44,200 bases of DNA from assembly GCA_964551735.1 (NCBI GenBank), contig CAZKEF010000045.1:1-44200 (forward strand), in the 5' to 3' direction. A model generated the notes under the pieces. The model worked only from the letters and a program-made list of their open reading frames with translations. It was not told the origin of the DNA and ran no database searches. The stretch is from DAOUAT01 sp964551735 (GTDB lineage Bacteria > Chloroflexota > Anaerolineae > CG2-30-64-16). Positions 37,625-44,200 of the stretch are shown here, piece after piece (position 1 is the first letter of the stretch; the number at the start of each line of letters is the position of its first letter). The position numbers and the translations under genes were made by a program.

Positions 37625-39181
37625 ATGAGACCACGAACGATCATCCTGACGGCAGCCGTGCTGTTCAGCATCCTGCTGGGCCTGGCGGGCAGCGCGCACC
37701 CGGCCCAGGCGCTGGACAAGCCCACCAGGCAGCAGGTGCTGCGCGCCTCGGTCAAGCTGATGACCCCCTTCGACGCTGACCCCAACGGCGGCAGCCTGTG
37801 CTCCGGCACGATGCTCAATCAGGAAGGATACATCCTGTCCAATTTTCACTGTGTCGGCTACGTGAAGTCGGGGCAGCGGGATCGCGAGCTGGAGGCTCTG
37901 GGGTTGCAGCAAGGTGATCTGTATAACAAGAAGGGGCTCTCGATCATCGCGATCACCAACGACCCGCGGCAATTGCCCGTGCCCACCTACGTCGCGCAGG
38001 TGAAAGCGGCCGATCCGGTGCTTGACATCTCGGTGCTGAAGATCGTGGCGTACTACAACAGCAAGCAGAAGCTGCCCGCCACACTGCCGGTGGTCTCGCT
38101 GCCCCTGGCCGACTCGGACACAGTGGAAACGCTGGACGAAGTCTTCGTCATCGGCTATCCCGGCATCGCGGGCGACACCGTGACCGCCACCGAAGGCAAG
38201 ATCTCCGGCTTCCTGGACGAGGATGGCGACAACCAGTTCGACTGGTTCAAGACTGATGTGTTGGTGAACCAGGGCAACAGCGGTGGCTCGGCCGTCAACG
38301 ACCAGGGGGAGCTTGTCGGCATCCCCACGGCCCGGCTGCAGGACAAGAGCGGCAACGTGATCTACCTAGTGCGGCCGACCAACATGGCCGTGCCCTACAT
38401 CAACCAGGCCATGCAAGCCGGCGGCAGCGCCGCTGACGTGGGGACAGCGCCCACCACGCCGGCTGCTGTGCCCAGCGGCCAGAACTTCGGCCCCATCAGC
38501 TTCGGCACGGGCTTCAACGACAAGACCGGCGTCACCGGCGCGGCCGAGAGCTTCCGCAGTGGCGTGGCCGAAGTCCATGCCGGCCTGCCCTATGACAACA
38601 TGCGCAAGAATGCGGCCTGGGGTTACATGTGGCAGCTCGACGGCGTGGACGTGACCGGCCAGGAGAAGCTGAAGTGGAGTTTCGGCATGTCAGGGGTGCT
38701 CGACCTCTACCTGAAGGGCAAGAACGGGCTCTCCGATGGGGTCTACAACCTGCAGGTCTTCCTGGGCGGTGAGTTGGCGCAAGAAGGCCAGTTCGTCGTC
38801 GGCCAGCCGGATGCGCGGGCGACGCCCCAGAAGCCGGCCGCGACCGAGAGCGAGGGGGTCATCGTCACCGGCACAGTGGTTGACTACAGCACAGGGCGGC
38901 CCATCCAGGGCGCCACCGTGGTCTTCCTGTACGCCGGCGTGACGGTGGATGACTTCGACAACGACGCCAGCAAAGGCAAGGCCGACACCGTGCTCTCCTA
39001 CGGCATCACCGACGCCAACGGTGTCTTCACCATCAACACCCCCTTGCCGCGCGGTGACGTGTACAGCGCGCTCGTGGGGGCCAAAGGCTACCAGCGCATC
39101 GCCGAGGATGACGCGCTGGAAATTACCGAGGATGATCCCGATCTGGTTGAGCTCGATCCCATCGCGTTGGATCGGCAGTAG
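37625..39181 (+). CDS. Exported trypsin-like serine protease with carboxypeptidase-regulatory-like domain
   Basis: This 518-residue protein has a signal peptide (residues 1-29, cut after AHPAQA), a DegP-type trypsin domain with catalytic His75 in LSNFHCVG, Asp134 in LDISVLKI and Ser219 in NQGNSGGSA, a middle beta domain and a C-terminal carboxypeptidase-regulatory-like Ig domain (TGTVVDYSTGRPIQGATVVF). No PDZ domain is seen. It should be secreted or surface-held and cleave unknown proteins. ATG 37625 follows AGGAG; the longer frame from 37334 is shadow. A strong hairpin terminator follows, marking the end of the operon. Confidence 0.88.
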   Translation: MRPRTIILTAAVLFSILLGLAGSAHPAQALDKPTRQQVLRASVKLMTPFDADPNGGSLCSGTMLNQEGYILSNFHCVGYVKSGQRDRELEALGLQQGDLYNKKGLSIIAITNDPRQLPVPTYVAQVKAADPVLDISVLKIVAYYNSKQKLPATLPVVSLPLADSDTVETLDEVFVIGYPGIAGDTVTATEGKISGFLDEDGDNQFDWFKTDVLVNQGNSGGSAVNDQGELVGIPTARLQDKSGNVIYLVRPTNMAVPYINQAMQAGGSAADVGTAPTTPAAVPSGQNFGPISFGTGFNDKTGVTGAAESFRSGVAEVHAGLPYDNMRKNAAWGYMWQLDGVDVTGQEKLKWSFGMSGVLDLYLKGKNGLSDGVYNLQVFLGGELAQEGQFVVGQPDARATPQKPAATESEGVIVTGTVVDYSTGRPIQGATVVFLYAGVTVDDFDNDASKGKADTVLSYGITDANGVFTINTPLPRGDVYSALVGAKGYQRIAEDDALEITEDDPDLVELDPIALDRQ

Positions 39182-39265
39182 ATCGTCGGCTCGTAACGCG
39201 GAATTTGTTCCGCAACCTGGCGCTCGTGCATCCGGCGCAACTGTCACAGAATTATTACCGCACAA

Positions 39266-39301
39266 GACGTGGCGCAAATTGCCAATTTGCGCCACGTCTT
39301 T
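39266..39301 (+). terminator. Terminator of the selenoprotein operon
   Basis: A perfect 15-bp stem (39266-39280 with 39284-39298) with loop GCC is followed by TTT. The T-tract is short but the stem is very stable. A smaller hairpin GCGGAA-TTTG-TTCCGC lies at 39198-39213 just after the protease stop. Confidence 0.8.
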
Positions 39302-39372
39302 GCGTGGAAAGTGGACACCCCTGGACTGCTGCCTGAATTGCCGGCAAAGGCTGTTCATCACACGGAGCTGCC

Positions 39373-40032
39373 ATGTTCAAACACGACTACATCATGCGCA
39401 TCATCGAAGAACTGGTGCAGGCTTTACATCAGATCATCGGGCTGAAGGCCGAGCGGCGGTTCGATGAGGCGGAGGTCGTCATCTCACGGACCGGCCGGCT
39501 GTTGCTGGGCTGCGACATGGCGCTGTTGCGCGGCCTCTCCGACGAGGGCATCATCGCCCTGCTCAAACGCCCCGGCGCCGCGGACATCGGCGCCTACCTG
39601 GTAGCCGCCGAGCTGCTGCGCGAACAGGGCGCGATTGATGGCAGCCGCGGCAGGCCGGATGAAAGCTACCACTGCTACCTCAAGTCCCTGAGCCTCTATC
39701 TCGAAAGCTTCACGATCGTCCCGGAAGCGTGCTCGGCGGAGTATGCGGGGAAGATCGCCTTCCTTACCGACCAACTGGCCCCCTACGTCTTGCCGGCGCA
39801 CATCCAACGCAAGCTGCTGGCCTATCTCGAGCGGCGCGGCAACTTCGCACAGGCGGAGAACGTGCTCTTCCAGTGGGCCGAAGGGGGTAATCCGGCGGCG
39901 CGGGAGCATGGGCGCGCCTTCTATGCCCGGTTGCGCGCCCGGACCGATGACGACCTGGCGCGCGGCGGGCTACCCAGGGCGGAAATGGAAGAGGGGGTCC
40001 GGGAGTTCGAGGCGTTGATGGCAGCAAAATAA
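39373..40032 (+). CDS. DUF6483-like helical protein
   Basis: This 219-residue protein is almost all helical, beginning DYIMRIIEELVQALHQIIGL and containing TPR-like helices (DESYHCYLKSLSLYLESFTI, then ERRGNFAQAENVLFQWAEGG). It resembles the DUF6483 family of uncharacterised proteins in Chloroflexota and Firmicutes; that match is from memory of the pattern and should be tested. It has no signal peptide or membrane segment. GGAG lies about 7 nt before ATG 39373. It is separated from the upstream operon by the terminator and from the following gene by a promoter. Confidence 0.65.
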   Translation: MFKHDYIMRIIEELVQALHQIIGLKAERRFDEAEVVISRTGRLLLGCDMALLRGLSDEGIIALLKRPGAADIGAYLVAAELLREQGAIDGSRGRPDESYHCYLKSLSLYLESFTIVPEACSAEYAGKIAFLTDQLAPYVLPAHIQRKLLAYLERRGNFAQAENVLFQWAEGGNPAAREHGRAFYARLRARTDDDLARGGLPRAEMEEGVREFEALMAAK

Positions 40033-40065
40033 CTCTTACCTCGGCCCGTTCGTGACGCGCGCAAC

Positions 40066-40094
40066 TTGCCTTTTCTCGCTGGCTGTGGTAAGTT
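40066..40094 (+). promoter_or_regulatory. Putative promoter of the winged-helix/FtsX chimera
   Basis: TTGCCT at 40066-40071 (4/6) and TAAGTT at 40089-40094 (4/6) are 17 bp apart. The leader would be about 75 nt, ending in AGGAG before ATG 40178. Confidence 0.5.
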
Positions 40095-40177
40095 CTTGTT
40101 ATCTTGATGCGCCTGTCCTCCCCCGCAGGCGCGCAGCCGGTCGATCACAGCCACATTCCCATAGCCAGGAGCATTCG

Positions 40178-41599
40178 ATGTATGCGCACAGCCACCTCAC
40201 GGGGGGGGGGGACAACTCCGCAACAGTTGATTCTCCGCCATCTACTCACCCCGACATCTTACACACCAACGGATTGACCATCGTCATCCCGGAGCAACAG
40301 ATCACGCTGCACGGCCGGCCGCTGGCACTAACCCCGACTGAGTTCCGCCTGCTGGCCACGCTGGCGCGCGCACCCGCCGGGTACACCGGCCCGTTGGCGC
40401 TGCTGATCCTGACCCTGAGCCTGGCGGCCTTCACCGCATCCATGGCGCTCACCTTGGACACCAGCCTGGCCGACCAGGCGTACTACCGCGCCGGCGCCGA
40501 TCTGCGCCTGGCCGAGCTGGGGGAGAACACGGCCGAGACGCCGGCTGGTGGACCAGGTCTCGGCGGCCAAACCGCCCCCGCCGCCGCGCAAGCCGAGGCG
40601 CAATGGGTGTTCCTGCCCGTCTCAGAGCATCTGACGGTTCCCGGCGTGGCGGCGGCGGCGCGCGTCGGCGCCTTCACCGCGTTGGCGCGGCCCGGCGAGC
40701 GCACCGAGGTGGGCCGGCTGCTGGGCGTGGACCGCGTCGATTTTGCCCAGGTGGCCTACTTCCGGCCCGACTTCGCCGGGGGCGAGTCGCTGGGCAGCTT
40801 AATGAACCGCCTGGCCTTGGCCCCCGATCAGCTGCTTGCCAGCCGCACGTTCCTGGCGCGCTACAGCCTGCAGCCGGGCGACCGCCTGCGCCTGACCGTG
40901 CAGGCCGCGGACCAGATGGCCGACGCCGAGTTCACCGTGGCTGGCGCGTTCGACCTTTTCCCTACCACTTATCCAACCGACGGCCCGGTTTCCATCGCCA
41001 ACCTGGACTATCTATTTGAGCAGTTGGGCGGCCTGTATCCCTATGACGTGTGGCTGCGCCTGGCCCCGGACGCCGATCCGGCCCAGGTGAGCGCAGGCGT
41101 GCGCGGCCTGGGCGTGCAGGTGGCGACGGGCCAGGATGCGCGCGGGCTGATCGCGGCCGAGCAAAGCCGGCCGGCGCGGCAGGGCGTGCTCGGCATCCTC
41201 TCGGCCGGGTTCGTGGCCGCGGCCGGCCTGACGGTGCTGGGCTTCCTGTTGTATGCGGTGACCGCGTTCCGCCAGCGGTTCATCGAGCTGGGCACGCTGC
41301 GCGCCCTGGGGCTGGGCGCGGGGCAGCTGGCAGCGTTCCTGGCGCTGGAGCAGGCCGCGGTCGTATTCGGCGGCGGGGCCGTCGGCACAGCCGTGGGGCT
41401 GGCCGCCAGCCGGCTGTTCATCCCGTTTTTGCAGGTCGGCAGCCAGACGCCGCCGTTCGTGGTGCACATCGCGTGGAGCGAGCTGGGTGCGATTTATGCA
41501 GTGTTCGGGGCCATGTTCGCGGTGGCGGTGGTCGCGCTGGGGGCGCTATTAGGACGGATGCGCATCTTTGAGGCGGTGAAGCTGGGGGAGGCGGTATGA
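40178..41599 (+). CDS. Chimeric protein: truncated OmpR-type winged helix joined to FtsX-type ABC permease
   Basis: This 473-residue frame has two unrelated parts. Residues about 30-67 (LTIVIPEQQITLHGRPLALT then PTEFRLLATLARAP) are the first half of an OmpR-type winged helix. From GYTGPLALLILTLSLAAFTA the protein is the C-terminal part of an FtsX/MacB-type permease: one helix, a large outer domain, and three last helices with the FtsX LGTLRALGLGAGQLAAFLAL segment. The DNA-binding half lacks its recognition helix and wing, and the permease lacks its N-terminal half. A deletion between two genes, or an assembly join, is likely. AGGAG supports ATG 40178. An 11-G run lies at codons 8-12. Two ABC ATPase genes follow after one gene. 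Confidence 0.75.
   Translation: MYAHSHLTGGGDNSATVDSPPSTHPDILHTNGLTIVIPEQQITLHGRPLALTPTEFRLLATLARAPAGYTGPLALLILTLSLAAFTASMALTLDTSLADQAYYRAGADLRLAELGENTAETPAGGPGLGGQTAPAAAQAEAQWVFLPVSEHLTVPGVAAAARVGAFTALARPGERTEVGRLLGVDRVDFAQVAYFRPDFAGGESLGSLMNRLALAPDQLLASRTFLARYSLQPGDRLRLTVQAADQMADAEFTVAGAFDLFPTTYPTDGPVSIANLDYLFEQLGGLYPYDVWLRLAPDADPAQVSAGVRGLGVQVATGQDARGLIAAEQSRPARQGVLGILSAGFVAAAGLTVLGFLLYAVTAFRQRFIELGTLRALGLGAGQLAAFLALEQAAVVFGGGAVGTAVGLAASRLFIPFLQVGSQTPPFVVHIAWSELGAIYAVFGAMFAVAVVALGALLGRMRIFEAVKLGEAV
40201..40211 (+). repeat. Homopolymer of 11 G near the 5' end of a coding region
   Basis: Eleven consecutive G lie 24 bp after ATG 40178 and encode Gly-Gly-Gly. A run this long is prone to slippage; changing its length by one would shut off the downstream reading frame. 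It is also a common site of sequencing error. Confidence 0.85.
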
Positions 41600-41692
41600 C
41601 AGCGGATGGGCAGGATTGACGGATTTGACCGGTTCGTCTACTCTGCCGATCCGCAAATCCTGCCGATCTGCAAATCCTGCCGATCCGCTGTC
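41598..41692. repeat. 17-bp tandem repeat within a 20-bp inverted repeat
   Basis: CTGCCGATCYGCAAATC occurs at 41643-41659 and 41660-41676, with a partial third copy at 41677-41692. The last copy pairs with 41598-41617 (20-bp arms, one mismatch). The left arm contains part of the permease stop TGA; the right arm ends just before the Shine-Dalgarno of the next gene. Confidence 0.75.
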
Positions 41693-41707
41693 AAAAAGGA
41701 GGCGCAT

Positions 41708-42505
41708 ATGACAGACCTGCTGCATAAGGAACTGACCGGTCGCATCCTGCGCGTCTACTACGATGTGTACAACAACACCAGCCACACCTACCCGGAATAC
41801 ATCTACGAAAACGCGATGGCGTATGACTTGCAAAAACTGGGCATCCCGTATCACCGCCAGCCCACCTACGAGGTATTCTACAAGGAGCACAAAGTCGGCG
41901 AACAGCGTCTGGACATCTTTCCTGCCGGTGAAGTTGTGGTCGAACTCAAGGTCGCGCCGGAACTAACGCGCTTGCACAAGGCACAGGCGATCTCCTATCT
42001 GAAAGTCACCGGCAAGCAAGTGGGCCTGCTGTGTAACTTCGGCGCTTCGGCGCCCGAATTTCAGCGGCTCTTCTTCACCGAACGGCAACCGCAGAACAGC
42101 GACGAAGCCATTCGCCATGCGCTAACGGAATTCCCGACCGATTACCTTCGACCAGAACTGACCTATGACCTCATCGGCGGTCTTTACGAAATCCACAACA
42201 TCCTGGGGCCGGGCTTCATCCAACGCATCTACGCGAACGCCTGCTACCACGAGTTTCGCCTGCGCGGCCTGGCTGTGCAGACCGGGCATGATCTCCAAGT
42301 CATATACCGCGGTGTTACCATTGGGACTATCAAGTTTCAACACCTGCGCGTTGACAACACCGTTGTGTTCCCGGTCGCAATCATGGACGTCAATGATATC
42401 CGTCTGAACAACCTTAAAGACTGGCTGCGCGTGGAAAACATACCCTTGGGCATTCTGGTGAATTTTTACGACACATCACTCAAACCGATCGTTCTGCGAG
42501 CATGA
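41708..42505 (+). CDS. Tandem GxxExxY / PD-(D/E)XK-like protein
   Basis: This 265-residue protein holds two GxxExxY-type domains. The first (residues about 5-125) has GRILRVYYDVY, YPEYIYENAM, and the nuclease-like RLDIFPAGEVVVELK with Asp, Glu and Lys in place. The second (about 140-265) begins DLIGGLYEIHNILGPGFIQR and keeps the fold, but reads TIKFQHLRVDNTVVFPVAIM where the acidic and Lys residues should be, so it looks inactive. Function of the family is unknown. AAGGAGG gives a strong Shine-Dalgarno before ATG 41708. It stands between a permease and its likely ATPases, which is odd for an ABC operon. Confidence 0.8.
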   Translation: MTDLLHKELTGRILRVYYDVYNNTSHTYPEYIYENAMAYDLQKLGIPYHRQPTYEVFYKEHKVGEQRLDIFPAGEVVVELKVAPELTRLHKAQAISYLKVTGKQVGLLCNFGASAPEFQRLFFTERQPQNSDEAIRHALTEFPTDYLRPELTYDLIGGLYEIHNILGPGFIQRIYANACYHEFRLRGLAVQTGHDLQVIYRGVTIGTIKFQHLRVDNTVVFPVAIMDVNDIRLNNLKDWLRVENIPLGILVNFYDTSLKPIVLRA

Positions 42506-42539
42506 AAGATCATCCGTTAATCCCATTCTTGCTGCTACT

Positions 42540-43511
42540 ATGACCACTAAGCCATCTATCCCGCCCAGCCCTGTCCTACTCACCTGCGACAACCTGGTGA
42601 AGATCTACCGCATCGCCGGCCGCGAGGTCGTCGCGCTCCAGGGCCTGGACCTCGCCGTGCGCCAGGGCGAGCTGCTCGGCATCGTCGGACCCTCCGGCTC
42701 CGGCAAGAGCACGCTGCTCAACATCCTGGGCGGGCTTGACCGGCCCTCGGCCGGCCGCGTGCTGGTAGAAGGTCGGGATTTGGTCAAGCTGTCTGATGCT
42801 GGTTTGGATCATTATCGCCGCCGGCAGGTGGGCTTCGTCTGGCAGCAGCCGGCGCGCAACCTGGTGCCTTATTTGAGCGTAGCAGACAACATCGCCTTGC
42901 CGCTGGCGCTCAACAGCCGCCCCTTACGGCAGCAGCGCGGCCGTGTCGCTGAGCTGTTGGATGCGGTGGGCCTGACCGGCCGGCGGCGCCACCGGCTGGC
43001 CGAGCTCTCCGGCGGTGAGCAGCAGCGCGTCGCGCTGGCCGTGGCGTTGGCGAATGCGCCAACTCTGCTCCTGGCCGACGAACCGACCGGTGAGCTTGAT
43101 TCGGCCAATGCCGCCCGCGTGTTCGATTTACTGCGTCGCCTGAACCACGACTTGGGCGTGACGATCGTCATCGTCACGCACGATCCGGGGATTGCCGCGC
43201 GCGTCGATCGCGTGGTGGCGATCCGCGATGGCCGCACCAGCACTGAGACCGTACGCCGGCCAACAGTATCTGCGCCTGATGCTCCTGAGCAGCTTTCGAC
43301 AGCGCGCCGTTCCGTTCAGGAGGCCCCAGAGCAAGACCTGGGCCAGGAACTCGCCCACCATTACGACGAATACGTGGTGCTCGATACGGCCGGTCGCCTG
43401 CAAGTGCCGCGAGATTATCTCGAACGTCTCGGCATCAATGACCGCGCCAGATTGGAGCTACGCGAGGACGGTATTCTGATTCGTCCACCCGATGACAGAG
43501 AGACACGGTGA
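42540..43511 (+). CDS. ABC transporter ATP-binding protein with C-terminal AbrB-like domain
   Basis: This 323-residue ATPase is of the MacB/LolD type. It has Walker A GPSGSGKST, Q-loop FVWQQPARN, signature LSGGEQQRVALA, Walker B TLLLADEP and switch His in VTHDPG. After about residue 235 comes a linker and a C-terminal VVLDTAGRLQVPRDYLERLG segment with LELREDGILI, a SpoVT/AbrB-like swapped-hairpin domain, normally a DNA-binding or dimerisation unit. It probably powers an FtsX-type permease such as the chimera at 40178. No clear Shine-Dalgarno precedes ATG 42540. The stop region runs into repeats. Confidence 0.88.
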   Translation: MTTKPSIPPSPVLLTCDNLVKIYRIAGREVVALQGLDLAVRQGELLGIVGPSGSGKSTLLNILGGLDRPSAGRVLVEGRDLVKLSDAGLDHYRRRQVGFVWQQPARNLVPYLSVADNIALPLALNSRPLRQQRGRVAELLDAVGLTGRRRHRLAELSGGEQQRVALAVALANAPTLLLADEPTGELDSANAARVFDLLRRLNHDLGVTIVIVTHDPGIAARVDRVVAIRDGRTSTETVRRPTVSAPDAPEQLSTARRSVQEAPEQDLGQELAHHYDEYVVLDTAGRLQVPRDYLERLGINDRARLELREDGILIRPPDDRETR

Positions 43512-43611
43512 GAGGGCACAGAGGCGCGAAAAAGGGGAGACACGCGGATAGAGAGACATGCGGACGGCAAGGCATGCAACACGGAATACGCAATACGAAG
43601 TACGCAATACG
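43500..43611. repeat. Repeat tract between the two ABC ATPase genes
   Basis: Units GAGACACGCGGA and GAGACATGCGGA (16-bp period, about 43540-43565) are followed by four heptads around CAATACG at 43584-43611 (GAATACG, CAATACG, AAGTACG, CAATACG). The first ATPase stop lies at the left end and the next gene's Shine-Dalgarno at the right. Confidence 0.65.
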
Positions 43612-43620
43612 CAGGTGTCC

Positions 43621-44200
43621 ATGACTGATCCCATTGTGCAAGTGACCGATCTTGAACGGGTCTACGGTCGCGGCAACCGGGCTGTCCACGCCCTGGCCGG
43701 CGTCAATCTGACGGTGGCGCCGGGCAGCTTCGTCGCGCTCATGGGGCGCTCCGGGTCGGGCAAGACGACGCTGCTCAACTGCATCGGCGGGCTGGATCAG
43801 CCCACGGCCGGCGCAGTGACGGTGTTGGGGCAGCGTCTCGACCGTATGAACGCGGAGCAACGCACGCGCCTGCGTCGCACGCGCATCGGCTTTGTGTTCC
43901 AGTCGTTCGCGCTGCTGCCTACCTACTCAGCGGCCGAAAACGTTGACATTATGTTGCGGCTGGGCGGCGGGCGCGCCCCGGAACGGCGCACCCGTGTTGC
44001 CGCGTGTCTGGACCTCGTCGGGCTGACCGAGCACAGCCACCAGCGGCCATTCGAGCTATCCGGCGGCCAGCAGCAGCGCGTCGCCATTGCCCGCGCGTTG
44101 GCGCTCCAACCGCCGCTGCTCCTGGCCGATGAGCCGACCGGTGAGCTGGACAGCGCCACCGGCGAGCAGATCTTCGCCCTGCTGCGCCGGCTGGTGGACG
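43621..44200 (+). CDS. ABC transporter ATP-binding protein (cut by window end)
   Basis: The first 193 codons are present. The protein is a second MacB/LolD-type ATPase: Walker A GRSGSGKTT, Q-loop FVFQSFALLP, signature LSGGQQQRVAIARAL and Walker B PLLLADEP, then SATGEQIFALLRRLV at the edge. AGGTG lies 4 nt before ATG 43621. Two ATPase genes of this type in tandem are common in loci with two FtsX permeases, so another permease may lie beyond the right edge. Confidence 0.93.
   Translation, partial: MTDPIVQVTDLERVYGRGNRAVHALAGVNLTVAPGSFVALMGRSGSGKTTLLNCIGGLDQPTAGAVTVLGQRLDRMNAEQRTRLRRTRIGFVFQSFALLPTYSAAENVDIMLRLGGGRAPERRTRVAACLDLVGLTEHSHQRPFELSGGQQQRVAIARALALQPPLLLADEPTGELDSATGEQIFALLRRLVD

Overview
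The window is GC-rich bacterial chromosome with 42 protein genes on both strands, one of them cut by the right edge. No rRNA, tRNA, CRISPR array, phage or transposase gene was seen. Gene content suggests Chloroflexota, probably an Anaerolineae-like lineage: Thr/Pro-rich linkers on exported proteins, RodZ next to RimO, two PTPS-related membrane proteins, an XPB/Ssl2-N-like helicase-associated protein, a bacterial Elp3 and many short palindromic repeats. This placement is inference from gene content, not from a phylogenetic marker.

Layout. 1-454: non-coding leader with DnaA-box-like 9-mers, C-rich repeats and a promoter. 455-3428: two tandem EEP-fold phosphodiesterases, a methyltransferase and a sulfite-oxidase-like molybdoenzyme, closed by a strong terminator. 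3509-7005: GAF-PAS histidine kinase, OmpR-type regulator, ThiS-like sulfur carrier, AEC transporter. 7145-11241: TSUP permease, radical SAM protein, succinic-semialdehyde-type dehydrogenase, SCP2-like protein. 11365-21233: glycosidase-like protein, helicase-associated protein, DUF1232, RimO, RodZ, amidase, MFS/spermidine-synthase fusion, VTT protein, ComEA. 21376-29549: PfpI, GNAT, patatin, two PTPS-related membrane proteins, a cysteine-desulfurase-like enzyme, one unknown. 29591-33326: zinc-ribbon/LysM protein, then a Trm9-like methyltransferase and Elp3 whose divergent start codons overlap. 33421-39181: a tight seven-gene operon. 39373-44200: DUF6483-like protein, a winged-helix/FtsX chimera, a double GxxExxY protein and two ABC ATPases.

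The most notable part is the operon at 33421-39181. Two consecutive genes each look broken by an in-frame TGA, yet each TGA falls at the redox position of a known selenoprotein family (GrdB/PrdB-like, UxxC; SelW/Rdx-like, CxxU). Each is followed at bacterial-SECIS distance by a hairpin with a G-starting apical loop, GGUCU in the SelW case. They share one transcription unit with a YtxH protein, an unknown membrane protein, a PrsW-like membrane protein, a PsbP-like protein and an exported trypsin-like protease.

Other themes: (1) a dispersed ~45-62 bp palindromic element that lies inside reading frames or supplies stop codons; (2) degenerate heptanucleotide tandem repeats, some translated in frame; (3) promoters whose -10 box lies exactly 7 nt before ATG, suggesting leaderless mRNAs; (4) an Elp3/Trm9-like pair that could make a mcm5U-type wobble modification in a bacterium.
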